A stretch of DNA of 64,000 bases, taken from NCBI RefSeq assembly GCF_000981895.1, contig NZ_LATD01000027.1, forward strand, positions 1-64,000, in the 5' to 3' direction. The notes under the pieces were generated by a model that worked only from the letters and a program-made list of their open reading frames with translations, made no database searches and was not told the origin of the DNA. Source of the stretch: Streptomyces odonnellii. GTDB lineage: Bacteria; Actinomycetota; Actinomycetes; Streptomycetales; Streptomycetaceae. Both the position numbers and the translations under genes were made by a program. Positions 43,464 to 51,771 of the stretch are shown in pieces; position 1 is the first letter of the stretch; each line of letters opens with the position of its first letter.

Positions 43464-44915
43464 GTGATCAGAAACTTCGAGATGTACGTGGACGGCGCAT
43501 GGCGATCCTCGGCATCAGGGGAAGTCATCGAGTCGATCAACCCCTACACCCGCGAAGTGTGGGCCACCGTACCCGCGGGAACGGCCGCCGACGTCGATGC
43601 AGCGGTGTCCGCTGCTGTGCGGGCGTCGGCCGACCCCGAGTGGAGCCGCAATCCGAAGGTGCGCGCGAAGCTGCTGACGCGCCTTGCCGACGCCCTGGCA
43701 GATGAGGCCGACACGATCGCTGAGATCGAAAGCCGCGACAACGGCAAGGTCATCAACGAAGAACTGGCCATGAACCGTGCCGTCCCCGGCTGGTATCGCT
43801 ATGCCGCGGCCGTGGCCGAAACGGCAGCGGGGCAGGTCCCGTATGGCAACGACCCCGCAGTGCTCAGCCTGACTGAACGTGAGCCCTATGGCGTGGTTGG
43901 CATTCAGACGCCCTGGAACACGCCCGGCGTGTTGCTGGCTCAGATGGCAAGCATGGCGCTGGCGGCCGGGAACACGATCGTCGTCAAGCCGTCCGAACTT
44001 GCGCCGTGCTCGTTGCTCGAGTTCGCGCGAGTCGTTCATGAGGTCGGTTTCCCGGCAGGAGTGGTCAATGTCGTAACCGGACTGGGCCCGATCGTGGGTC
44101 AGGCGTTGTGCGAGCACCCGGGCGTCGACAAGCTGACGCTGACGGGTGGGCCCGAGGCGGGACGGATCGTCGCCGCACAGGCCGCCCGGCGTCTTGTTCC
44201 GGCGGTCATGGAGCTTGGCGGGAAGTCGGCCAATCTGGTGTTCCCGGATGCCGACGTCGAGCAGGCGGCTGCTGCGGTGGCAGCCGGCTTCACAAGCGCC
44301 GGTGGGCAGAGCTGCGTCGCTGGCACGCGTGTGCTGGTCCATCGCTCCATTCACGACGAAGTGGTCAAGCGCGTCGTTGAGCGGTTGGCCGGCCTGCGTC
44401 TTGGTGACCCCTCCCAGCCCGATACGGACATGGGGCCCCTGTGTACGAGCGACCAGGTACAGCGAGTGCAGTCTTTCGTCGATCGTGGTCTTGCTGACGG
44501 GGCAACGCTGAGGAAGGGCGGACGCACGCAGGCGGAGGAGGGCACCTTCTTCTTCCCGCCGGTGGTCTTCACCGATGTCACACCGGAGATGTCCGTCTTC
44601 TCCGAGGAGATCTTCGGGCCAGTCCTGTCCGTGGTGCCCTTCGACACTGAGGAAGAGGCGATCAGACTCAACAACGCGACACCGTACGGCCTGGCGGCCG
44701 GCGTGTGGACCCGGGACCTCAACCGGGCGCACCGGGTGTCCCGCGCGCTGAAGGCGGGGACCGTCTGGGTGAACCACTATCGCCGGGGTGACGCAGCCTT
44801 CCCATTCGGGGGTTACGGCCACAGCGGCTACGGCCGAGTCAACGGAATCGACGGCTACCGCGAGATGTCGCGCACAAAGAGCGTCCAGATCCTCCTCAGC
44901 GGCGCGGAAGACTGA
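43464..44915 (+). CDS. Aldehyde dehydrogenase (NAD(P)-dependent)
   Basis: This 483-residue enzyme oxidises an aldehyde to an acid. All key residues are present: Asn152 in QTPWNTPG, the cofactor loop TGGPEAGRIV, general base Glu250 in MELGGKSAN and nucleophile Cys284 in GGQSCVAGTR. The C-terminal AAFPFGGYGHSGYGRVNGID is typical. I take GTG 43464 (GAAGGGACGCGCG upstream); the open frame extends upstream without family similarity. Context suggests a role in aromatic or semialdehyde oxidation, possibly acting on 2-hydroxymuconic semialdehyde or a vanillin-type aldehyde (inference). A palindrome shared with the VOC operon promoter lies about 30 bp upstream. Confidence 0.9.
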   Translation: MIRNFEMYVDGAWRSSASGEVIESINPYTREVWATVPAGTAADVDAAVSAAVRASADPEWSRNPKVRAKLLTRLADALADEADTIAEIESRDNGKVINEELAMNRAVPGWYRYAAAVAETAAGQVPYGNDPAVLSLTEREPYGVVGIQTPWNTPGVLLAQMASMALAAGNTIVVKPSELAPCSLLEFARVVHEVGFPAGVVNVVTGLGPIVGQALCEHPGVDKLTLTGGPEAGRIVAAQAARRLVPAVMELGGKSANLVFPDADVEQAAAAVAAGFTSAGGQSCVAGTRVLVHRSIHDEVVKRVVERLAGLRLGDPSQPDTDMGPLCTSDQVQRVQSFVDRGLADGATLRKGGRTQAEEGTFFFPPVVFTDVTPEMSVFSEEIFGPVLSVVPFDTEEEAIRLNNATPYGLAAGVWTRDLNRAHRVSRALKAGTVWVNHYRRGDAAFPFGGYGHSGYGRVNGIDGYREMSRTKSVQILLSGAED

Positions 44916-44945
44916 CATTGGCAGGCCAGCCCGTAGCGGTTACTG

Positions 44946-45168
44946 CTAGAGCCTCTTGTTTGGATCTTGCTGGGCTCGCGTGCCCGCTGTGACATCAGCC
45001 GCTGCCGCGGCGGGCCGCGTCTCGCCGCGTTGCCGTCAGTCACCAGGGCTTCGCCATGGCTCCATCCTCCGCCTTGCGATCCGCCCCCGTAGCCTGAACG
45101 GCACGGGAGGTACCCCCTCCACCAGACGCCGCTCCCTGATCCAGCCAGATCCAAACGAAAGACCCTAG
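44946..45168. mobile_element. Short non-autonomous inverted-repeat element (MITE-like), copy 3
   Basis: This 223-bp non-coding element lies between CTAG copies (44946-44949 and 45165-45168). The 24-bp terminal inverted repeats share the core GTTTGGATCTTGCTGG (left) and GTTTGGATCTGGCTGG (right, reverse complement), with about five mismatches overall. On the minus strand its interior matches the element at 24189-24390 (GGCGTCTGGTGGAGGGGGT, CCGTTCAGGCTACGGGG, ATCGCAAGGCGGAGGAT). It sits between the aldehyde dehydrogenase and MmgE/PrpD genes. Confidence 0.8.
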
Positions 45169-45245
45169 GCCCGATCGCAAAGCTTGGCCGGTCGACCTGC
45201 TCGCGAAGTCTGTTCAATCCGTTCCCGACGAAAGCCCCTGAGCTC

Positions 45246-46625
45246 ATGCCTGGTTCCATAGAGCATGCCTCCACGTCGACGGTCGCCGCCCGACTTGCCG
45301 AGTGGGTGGTCGATGTGAACTTCGACGACATACCGGAGGACGTTGTCGAGACCGCCTGCCGGCTCGTTCTCGACCAACTCGGCCTGCAGATTCGCGGCTC
45401 GACGCTACCGAACGTCGCGCCGGTTCGTGCGGTGGCCGAAAGGCTTGCAGGAGCACCGGACTGCACTGTCACCGGCGCCGCATGGCGTACCACCGCTCCT
45501 CACGCCGCGTACGTCAACGGGACGATGGGCCACAGTTGCGAGTTCGACGACGCTCATATGCGCGCCGCGCACGCCACATCGACCGTCATCTCGACCGCGA
45601 TCGCGTTCGGCGAGCAACACGGCAGCACGGGGCGCGACATCGTGACCGCGATTGTGGCCGGCCAGCAGGTCATGTCCCTGCTCGGTGCGGTGGCCATGCC
45701 GGGCATGCAGGATGCCGGGTGGCATATCTCGAAGGTTCTTGGTGTCTACGGCGCCGCAGCAACGGCGGGCCGCCTCCTCGGCCTGGACGCGGCCCAGCTG
45801 TGTAACGCCTTCGGTATCGCCGGAAGCGACGCTGGCGGAACCATGGAGTACGACCGCAGTGGCGGCGAGGTCAAGCGGCTGCACGCGGGATCCGCGGCTC
45901 GGCTCGGCAGCGAGGCCGCCCTGCTTGCACAGGCGGGATACACCGGCCCGGCAACCATCTTCGAGGGCCACCGCGGCCTCTTCGCGGTTTTCGCACACGA
46001 GACCTCAGTCGCCCGGCTTGAAGAGGGCTGGGGCAAGTGGCAGATCCGCGACACAATGTTCCGGCTCTTCCCTGCCGTGTGCACGATCCATTCACCGATA
46101 GCGGCAGTCGCACGGCTCGTCGACGACCACGACATCGACTGGCGTGATGTGCGGTCGATCCGTGTCGGCCTTGATGAACTCTCCTTCGGGCACGGGGCGT
46201 CCATCGTGCATCCGCATGACGCGATCTCCGCGCAGTTCAGCCTGGCGTACAGCATCGCGCTCCGGCTGGTGCGGCGCAGCAACCGTGTCGCCGACTACTT
46301 CGACCGCTCCAGTTACACCGATCCGGGGATCGTGGCGGTGGCCGACCTTGTTGCGCCGTACCTGATGCCCGTCCCTGAGGGGGACCCGATCTTCAGTAGC
46401 GACGTCACGATCACGCTTCTGGACGGTACGGAGTACCACCACTACGAGCGCGGCTTCCCGGGGCACACCGTCAACCCTGCAAGCGACGAACAGGTCCTGG
46501 CGAAGTTCCGCAGCAACGTCGAAGACATCCTTGATCCACAGCAGGCCGACGCTCTCATTGCTCTCGCCGCCGATCTGCCCAAGCTGGAGGGACTGAAGCC
46601 GTTGACCGCGCTGCTGAGCGGATGA
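45246..46625 (+). CDS. MmgE/PrpD-family protein
   Basis: This 459-residue member of the MmgE/PrpD fold includes 2-methylcitrate dehydratase and cis-aconitate decarboxylase. Conserved segments are AAYVNGTMGHSCEFDDAHMR (the family's His-Asp active-site region), VTAIVAGQQVMSLLGAVAM, GWHISKVLGVYGAAATAGRL and HAGSAARLGSEAALLAQAGY. The reaction here is probably dehydration, decarboxylation or isomerisation of a small polycarboxylate formed in aromatic breakdown; family members in such clusters are poorly characterised. The start is ATG 45246. It may share a transcript with the aldehyde dehydrogenase, now separated by the inserted element. A bidirectional hairpin follows. Confidence 0.85.
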   Translation: MPGSIEHASTSTVAARLAEWVVDVNFDDIPEDVVETACRLVLDQLGLQIRGSTLPNVAPVRAVAERLAGAPDCTVTGAAWRTTAPHAAYVNGTMGHSCEFDDAHMRAAHATSTVISTAIAFGEQHGSTGRDIVTAIVAGQQVMSLLGAVAMPGMQDAGWHISKVLGVYGAAATAGRLLGLDAAQLCNAFGIAGSDAGGTMEYDRSGGEVKRLHAGSAARLGSEAALLAQAGYTGPATIFEGHRGLFAVFAHETSVARLEEGWGKWQIRDTMFRLFPAVCTIHSPIAAVARLVDDHDIDWRDVRSIRVGLDELSFGHGASIVHPHDAISAQFSLAYSIALRLVRRSNRVADYFDRSSYTDPGIVAVADLVAPYLMPVPEGDPIFSSDVTITLLDGTEYHHYERGFPGHTVNPASDEQVLAKFRSNVEDILDPQQADALIALAADLPKLEGLKPLTALLSG

Positions 46626-46650
46626 CGAGGGGGACCGCGACCAGGCACCG

Positions 46651-46680
46651 GACTACGGCCATCGGCCGCTGGCCGTAGTC
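46651..46680. terminator. Bidirectional terminator hairpin between convergent genes
   Basis: GACTACGGCCA (46651-46661) and TGGCCGTAGTC (46670-46680) form a perfect 11-bp stem with an 8-nt loop. It lies between the MmgE/PrpD stop (46625) and the padC stop (46818), which converge. Confidence 0.75.
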
Positions 46681-46817
46681 CCCTGGCGCTGCGAGCCGGT
46701 GAGACAACCACACGGCAAAGTAAGCGAGTTGGGCCCGCCGGCAGTTGCACGGAAAGGGCAGGGCCTCCTGCCGCTCGACTTCCGCGAAGTCCGAGGCAGC
46801 CGGGAGCCTTCGGGTGC

Positions 46818-47336
46818 TCAGTTGGTGCGGTCGGCCCAGCCGGCGGGGAGGTCGCCGGGAGCGACGGAGACGGCGGACTCATCATCGGTGCCGATGTGTT
46901 CGAACAGGGTGATCGTGGCGAACTTGGGGACGACATCGATGGGGTAGGTCGGTCCCGCGTCGCGGTAGGCGCGCATCTCGTCGAGGTGGTCGTTCTGGAA
47001 GCAGACGGTGCGACCGCCGTTCTCCCGCACCCAGCGCGGGAAAAAGATGACTCCGTGCACGCGACGCTTGCCCGGCATGACGTTGACCACCACGGAGGTG
47101 CCGGTGGGTTCGTTCCAGGAAACTTTGTAGCTGTCCTCGTCGAGCTGGACCAGGTCGACTTCCTGGCCCTTCACCCAGCGACCGCCGACCATTCCGGAGT
47201 GGACGCGGTAGTCGATGGTGTGGTCGTTCTTCACGTACATCTCGTACTGCCAGCCGGTGGCGTAGGTGTACACCAAGCGGTATCCCACAATGCCAGAGAG
47301 GTCCTGCGGCGGAACAGGATCAGTCACGGTAGTCAC
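46818..47336 (-). CDS. padC: Phenolic acid decarboxylase
   Basis: This 172-residue beta-barrel enzyme of the lipocalin-like PadC family removes the carboxyl group of p-coumaric, ferulic or caffeic acid without cofactor to give the 4-vinylphenol. The hallmark region [17 protein letters not shown] is present, followed by [45 protein letters not shown] and [10 protein letters not shown], all closely matching characterised PadC. I take GTG 47336, with GGAGG upstream, giving the normal length. A perfect palindrome (47353-47369) lies directly upstream and suggests control by an inducible repressor. No padR gene is adjacent. Confidence 0.9.
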   Translation of the reverse strand: MTTVTDPVPPQDLSGIVGYRLVYTYATGWQYEMYVKNDHTIDYRVHSGMVGGRWVKGQEVDLVQLDEDSYKVSWNEPTGTSVVVNVMPGKRRVHGVIFFPRWVRENGGRTVCFQNDHLDEMRAYRDAGPTYPIDVVPKFATITLFEHIGTDDESAVSVAPGDLPAGWADRTN

Positions 47337-47352
47337 GGAGTGCCTCCAAAAT

Positions 47353-47369
47353 AGTTTTGCTTCAAAACT
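47353..47369. promoter_or_regulatory. Operator-like palindrome upstream of padC
   Basis: AGTTTTGCTTCAAAACT is a perfect inverted repeat (7-bp arms, CTT centre) 17 bp before the padC start. It is markedly AT-rich for this genome and is well placed to block padC transcription or its promoter. Confidence 0.65.
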
Positions 47370-47525
47370 CTTGCTTGCTGGGATCATGGACACCGCGACC
47401 GAGTTGGGCCGACTCATAGGACCCCTGCGCCGTGCGGTGCTGCGCACTCGCCTCTTGACGGTCACCGCGTATCGGTTCCGCGGCCGAGCCGCAGACGCAC
47501 ACCCTAGGGACAGCCACCGCTGCTG

Positions 47526-48785
47526 TCAGCTTTCCGACGCCTCTACCGGCACGAGGACGTCGTACCGTGCGAAACGCCGACCGCCCTCCACGCCCACCAG
47601 TTCATGGATGCCCTTGGGGTCTTGACGGAAGCCGCTTTGCAGGAGGAGCCGCAGTAGCTTCGTCTGGATGCCCTGGGCCTCCTCGCTGCCCTGCTCCCAC
47701 AAGAGCATCGGACGGCCGAGACAGACATGCGGGCCGGCCCCGAAAGCCACACCGAAGTGTGCCACCTTGGGGTCGAGCGGCTTGCGGTACGGATCGTAGG
47801 CGTCGGCGTTCTGGCCGAAGACGGTGCGATCCTGGTTGGCGGCGCCGAGCCAGCTTGCGACCCACGAACCGGCCGGAATGGACCGGCCGGTCGATTCCAG
47901 CACCGTGTCGGAAACAGCGATCCGGACCAGATAGGGACGTGAAGAGCGGTGCAAGCGGAGAGTCTCCTTCACCGCCAGGTTCAAAAACTCGCGCTCACCG
48001 ATGCGCGCCCAGTCTTCGGGGTGCGCCGCCAGCCACTGCTGGATGTCGTCCAGCGCCCAGGCGGCTTGCGAGACAGGGTTGTTCACCGCAGCGGCCAGCA
48101 GAGCCACCGCTTCCCGGAAGATGGGCTCGAGGTCGGGTTCCTCGTCGCCGGCGTCGGCGAGCATGCTGGTGAGCAGGTCGGCAGGGAGGTCGTCAATGGT
48201 CCCACCCTCTTGGGCCACGCGACGCAGAAGCGCCCTGCGCCGTTTGATGCTGGGCAGGAACATCTCCTCATGTACCTGTTCACGGGCCTCGCGGGCCCGG
48301 GTGATGATCTTGTCGCGCTCCCCTTCGGGAGCGTACTCGACCATGAGGCTGCCCAGGATGGGGGCAGCCAGCTCCAGAAACCGCTCCACTTGCTCGTCGC
48401 TGTCGATGTTGTCGATGCCGACGAACGCTGCGGTGACGCGCCAGACGATGCGGCGGCAGAAATCGATGAGGTCGAAGCGGAAGGCTCCGTCGCTCGGCGG
48501 CACTGTCTCCTTGACATGACCGAGGTGGTGGGCGAAGACCTCGTCCAACAGGTGCCCCTGGGCACCCCACGGCTGTGTCGGGGTGAGCATCTTCATCAGT
48601 GCGCGCCTGCGCTGAAGATGCTCACGCCCGTCGATGGCGACGAGCGTGCCGTGGACGAATTCATCGGACTCGGCCTTCGTGCCGGTCAGGACGAAATCCC
48701 GGCCTCGGCGCAGGACCTCCTCGACCTCACGGTACTCGGTGAGCTGGATGAAGGTCTCGGGCTGCCACGTATTGTTCAGGCTCAT
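47526..48785 (-). CDS. Cytochrome P450
   Basis: This 419-residue soluble P450 has the heme motif FGAGPHVCLGR with ligand Cys355, the ExxR pair in VKETLRLHRSSRPYLVR and the PERF-like region DAYDPYRKPLDP. The I helix reads VALLAAAVNNPVSQAAW: where most P450s have (A/G)GxxT this has AAVNN, so the proton-relay Thr is Asn. A similar substitution is known in P450cin. The start ATG 48785 overlaps the stop of the CoA-transferase gene (ATGA), so translation is coupled. Electrons may come from the VanB-type reductase at 51834, though no ferredoxin gene is present. A hydroxylation or O-demethylation of the aromatic substrate is likely. Confidence 0.93.
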   Translation of the reverse strand: MSLNNTWQPETFIQLTEYREVEEVLRRGRDFVLTGTKAESDEFVHGTLVAIDGREHLQRRRALMKMLTPTQPWGAQGHLLDEVFAHHLGHVKETVPPSDGAFRFDLIDFCRRIVWRVTAAFVGIDNIDSDEQVERFLELAAPILGSLMVEYAPEGERDKIITRAREAREQVHEEMFLPSIKRRRALLRRVAQEGGTIDDLPADLLTSMLADAGDEEPDLEPIFREAVALLAAAVNNPVSQAAWALDDIQQWLAAHPEDWARIGEREFLNLAVKETLRLHRSSRPYLVRIAVSDTVLESTGRSIPAGSWVASWLGAANQDRTVFGQNADAYDPYRKPLDPKVAHFGVAFGAGPHVCLGRPMLLWEQGSEEAQGIQTKLLRLLLQSGFRQDPKGIHELVGVEGGRRFARYDVLVPVEASES

Positions 48786-50074
48786 GATGTAACCCTCTCG
48801 GTTGGGCTGGCCGCTCGAGCGCTGGTCGGGCCCGTCCCATCCAGCGGAGCGGCGTCGATGTCGGGCTGGTGGCCGGCTCCGCCTGCGGCACCCTGATGGG
48901 TCCGCCGGAAGGCGTCGGAGTCCTGGCCCAAAGTGGGGGCCGGTGCCAGGTCCGAGGGATGCCTGCCGTCGAACAGGAACGGAGCGCGGACCGATCGAAC
49001 AGCCCCCTCCGTCGGATGCTCCTCCTCGCGGAACAGCGCCGCCGACAGCAGGTGCGGGTCCTCGAGCAGATCGGAGAGTGACCGCACCGGAGCGTGGGGC
49101 ACGTCGATGCGATTGAGGATCTCGAGCCACTCTGCTGTGGTCCGGTGCCGGAGTTCCGCAGCCACCAAGGCGTAGACATCGTCGATGTTCGCCGTCCGGC
49201 CGGTAAGTGTGGCGTACTTCGGGTCGGTGACGAGGTCGTCGCGGCCTACTGTGCGCAGGAACGCCGCCCAGTGCCGGTCGGTGTAGAGCATCAGACTGAT
49301 GTGGCCGTCCCGAGTGGAGAAGGGCCTGCGGTGAGGTGATGCGGTCCTCGGGTACAGAGCCGGGCCGGTAGCCGGCCGGTAGGTGAGACCACCGAGCTGC
49401 TCGACGGTGGCGAAGGCCACCATCGTTTCGAACATGGGGATCTTGACCGTGCGGCGCTGCCCACCTCTTGCTCGGGATGCCAGCTCCGCACAGATCGCGA
49501 GTGCGGCGTACATGCCCGCCGTCTTGTCGGCCACCGCGGTGCGGACGTACGCCGGTTCGCCCCCGTTGCCCTGCACCCACGCCATACCGGATGCCGCCTG
49601 GATCGTGTCGTCGTAGGCCGGCCGGCTCTCGTACGGTCCTGGTCCGAACCCGACCAGTTCGCACAACAGCGCCTCGGAGCCGACCTCGGCCAGTTTCTCC
49701 GCCGTGAGGCCCAGCCGTCCTGCTGCCTGCGGCCGCATGTTGTGTACGACCACGTCGTAGTACGGCAGGGAACTCATCAGTAGTTCGCGGTCGGATTCCT
49801 GGGAGAAGTCGAGCACTATCGAGCGCTTGCCGGCGTTGAGGGCGAGGAAGATCGGGGACATCGCGGGCGTCCGACCAGGGGTCAGGTGTCGGACGACGTC
49901 ACCGGTGGCAGGCTCGACCTTGTCGACCCGGGCGCCGAGTTGAGCCAGCAGCAGTGTGCAGAAGGGCCCCGACATCGTGCCGGTCAGGTCGAGAACGCGC
50001 AGCCCGTCGAGGGGGCCCCGCACGTTCCCATCCGGTGGCGCCGACGCATGAGCAGTCACTTGGTCGCTGTTCAT
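48782..50074 (-). CDS. CaiB/BaiF-family (class III) CoA-transferase
   Basis: This 430-residue family III CoA-transferase activates an organic acid by moving CoA from another acyl-CoA. The start LDGLRVLDLTGTMSGPFCTL, the LDFSQESDRELL segment and AYDDTIQAASGMAWVQGN are typical; the aspartyl nucleophile is expected in the latter region (VADKTAGMYAAL follows). The start ATG 50074 immediately follows the TGA of the VOC gene, and its own stop overlaps the P450 start. The coupled trio suggests that a CoA-activated aromatic acid or a ring-cleavage acid is handled together by these enzymes. The C-terminal 40 residues are Pro/Ala-rich and look like a disordered tail. Confidence 0.88.
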   Translation of the reverse strand: MNSDQVTAHASAPPDGNVRGPLDGLRVLDLTGTMSGPFCTLLLAQLGARVDKVEPATGDVVRHLTPGRTPAMSPIFLALNAGKRSIVLDFSQESDRELLMSSLPYYDVVVHNMRPQAAGRLGLTAEKLAEVGSEALLCELVGFGPGPYESRPAYDDTIQAASGMAWVQGNGGEPAYVRTAVADKTAGMYAALAICAELASRARGGQRRTVKIPMFETMVAFATVEQLGGLTYRPATGPALYPRTASPHRRPFSTRDGHISLMLYTDRHWAAFLRTVGRDDLVTDPKYATLTGRTANIDDVYALVAAELRHRTTAEWLEILNRIDVPHAPVRSLSDLLEDPHLLSAALFREEEHPTEGAVRSVRAPFLFDGRHPSDLAPAPTLGQDSDAFRRTHQGAAGGAGHQPDIDAAPLDGTGPTSARAASPTERVTS

Positions 50075-50926
50075 TCAGTATCCCGCCGGAGGCTCATAGA
50101 CGTCCTTCGCCCGGATCGTGCGCACGAACGTCCTGGGGACGTGTGTTGCCGGGTTGACCGTTCCGTGCTCGAAGCAGAACTCCACTCCCAGCCCTTCCGG
50201 CAGCCCCTCGAAGTAGAACCCGATCGACCCGGACGTCTCGTGTCGGATGAGGTCGTCCCGCAGCTCCAGCCCGGCACGGCGGACCAGGGCACGGGCGCGC
50301 ATCACGTCGTCGAAGCTCTGGGTCTGGAAACACACGTGGTTGACCACGCGCGCCGCGCCAGGACGCCGCTGCAGGACCAGCGAGTGGTGGGCGCCGTCGG
50401 ACGCGTGCAGGAAGGCCGTGGTTTCCTCGATGAAGTCCGAGACCCCAAAGCCCAGGACGTCGCTGTAGAAAGCGAGAGCGGCATCGAAGTCCGATGCCGA
50501 GACGGCGACGTGCAGGAGACGCTCCAGCTGTGCCCACTTCGGCTGTTGACCGCCTGCGATGCCGGCCATGCCGCGGAAGATCTCGACCTCGGTACCGTCC
50601 ATGTCGACGAACCGGACGGCCTCCCGCACGAAGTCTTCCCGGAAGTTCTTTGAGCGTTCGAAGTTCACCCCCGCGCTGGCCAGGGCCTTTTCCACGTCCT
50701 CGAAGACGGCCGCCTTGTCGATCTCGAAGGCCATCTTCAGCAGTCCCGTCGGCCGCGAAGGATCCTGACGTAGCTCCACCCAGTGGTGCTCGCCGGCACC
50801 GCCAAGGAATGCCCGGTTCTCCGAGCGGCCGTTGAGCTGTAGCTGACCGGGGCCCTCGAAGAGTTCAACCGCGGCCGCCAGGTCGTCGACGTTCAAGGTG
50901 ATGTAGCCGAGGCGAGACACGAGCAT
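50075..50926 (-). CDS. Two-domain VOC protein, extradiol ring-cleavage dioxygenase type
   Basis: This 283-residue protein has two vicinal-oxygen-chelate domains. The metal triad expected for type I extradiol dioxygenases is visible in the second domain: His139 (LLHVAVSASDF), His197 (VVNHVCFQTQSF) and Glu249 (LGVEFCFEHG). It would cleave a catechol-like ring meta to the hydroxyls. ATG 50926 (TGGAGTC upstream) begins MLVSRLGYITLNVDDLAAAV. It is the first gene of the VOC/CoA-transferase/P450 operon. Its promoter region contains ACTATGCATATA, shared with the aldehyde dehydrogenase promoter. The MarR gene lies just upstream on the same strand. Confidence 0.85.
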   Translation of the reverse strand: MLVSRLGYITLNVDDLAAAVELFEGPGQLQLNGRSENRAFLGGAGEHHWVELRQDPSRPTGLLKMAFEIDKAAVFEDVEKALASAGVNFERSKNFREDFVREAVRFVDMDGTEVEIFRGMAGIAGGQQPKWAQLERLLHVAVSASDFDAALAFYSDVLGFGVSDFIEETTAFLHASDGAHHSLVLQRRPGAARVVNHVCFQTQSFDDVMRARALVRRAGLELRDDLIRHETSGSIGFYFEGLPEGLGVEFCFEHGTVNPATHVPRTFVRTIRAKDVYEPPAGY

Positions 50927-50968
50927 CTTTGACTCCAGGGGACGAAACCCAACCGATGAAACATGACT

Positions 50969-50980
50969 ACTATGCATATA
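50969..50980. promoter_or_regulatory. Motif shared by the VOC-operon and aldehyde dehydrogenase promoters
   Basis: TACTATGCATATA (from 50968) matches TACTATGCACATA at 43419-43431, upstream of the aldehyde dehydrogenase gene, with one mismatch. Both are centred on a palindrome (TATGCATA and ACTATGCACATAGT). Each lies 30-45 bp before the start codon. Confidence 0.5.
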
Positions 50981-51023
50981 TTCTCCTGGATATGGAAGGG
51001 CAGGAGACGAGCCCTCCGGGGCG

Positions 51024-51488
51024 TCAGAGGGCCACGGGAGGCTCCTGTTGCGGTTCTTCGAAGCGGGCGAGCCGGACGATCAAGGGCACGGCATCGGCGA
51101 TCTGGGCTCGTTCCTCAGGTGTGAAGTCGTCTTCCAGCACGCTTGCGATCCAAGCCTCGCGGGTGGTGCGGTCTGCGGTGAGTTCGGCGCGGCCCTGGTC
51201 GGTGAGGGATGCGTGGACGTTGCGGCGGTCGGTGGCATCGCGTTCACGGGTGACGAGGCCGCGTTGTTCGAGGGTGGTGAGGCTGGACCAGACGGTTTGG
51301 GGGCGTAGGCCGTTTTCGGCGGCCAGTTCGCTGGCGGTGGCCTGTCCGTGTCGGGCCAGGCCGCTCAGCAGGGCGCTTTGGGACCAGGTCAGGGTGGTTC
51401 CGCTCTCCTGCCGGACGCGCCGGATGAGTTGTCCTGCCGCGTCGCGGATCGCTGCCGCGAGCGCCGCCACATCCTGCTCTGCACCCAT
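51024..51488 (-). CDS. MarR-family transcriptional regulator of the catabolic region
   Basis: This winged-helix regulator of about 154 residues has QATASELAAENGLRPQTVWS as recognition region, RERDATDRRNVHASLTDQG as wing and a C-terminal helix TTREAWIASVLEDDFTPEER. I take ATG 51488 (MGAEQDVAALAAAIRDAAGQ); the frame extends to an ATG at 51536, and neither has a strong RBS. It is paralogous to the MarR at 39185. It lies 97 bp upstream of the VOC gene on the same strand. An operator-like palindrome matching the one at 39124 lies at 51772. Phenolic acids are common MarR ligands, which fits the context. Confidence 0.87.
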   Translation of the reverse strand: MGAEQDVAALAAAIRDAAGQLIRRVRQESGTTLTWSQSALLSGLARHGQATASELAAENGLRPQTVWSSLTTLEQRGLVTRERDATDRRNVHASLTDQGRAELTADRTTREAWIASVLEDDFTPEERAQIADAVPLIVRLARFEEPQQEPPVAL

Positions 51489-51539
51489 AGCCGACAGGAT
51501 CGCAGGTGCGACGGGTTCACGAACGGGGAGCGCCATGGT

Positions 51540-51711
51540 TCACCGGCTCAGCCGCTGGACGCTGTAGTTGTCCCGCACGACGAGGTCTCCGTTGCGGTAG
51601 TGGTGGGAACGTCCTGCGGAGCGTGACGATCTGGTCCGCGGACAGTGGCCTGGTGGGATCTGCCCCGCACAGTTCTGCGCCGACCGGAGCATTGAGGGGA
51701 GCGACGTGCAT
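51540..51711 (-). pseudogene. TauD-type dioxygenase with a large internal deletion
   Basis: From ATG 51711 the frame reads MHVAPLNAPVGAELCGADPT and LSADQIVTLRRTF, the start of a TauD/TfdA-family protein like the one at 52976 (MKAVPLNGNIGVELQDLDMS). It jumps, with a frame change, to HHYRNGDLVVRDNYSVQR, the C-terminal part of the same family, and stops at 51540. More than 200 residues, including the HxD iron ligands, are missing. Confidence 0.75.
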
Positions 51712-51771
51712 GGCGAGTCCCTTGAAGGTGGTCAAGATGCGAAACCGTAAGGCGGGCCAGGTGCAATGGTC

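Noticed and set aside
51024-51536. Use of the upstream ATG at 51536 as the marR start
   Set aside because: It would add 16 residues not typical of the family and has no better RBS; the ATG at 51488 gives the usual N-terminus, though this is not certain.
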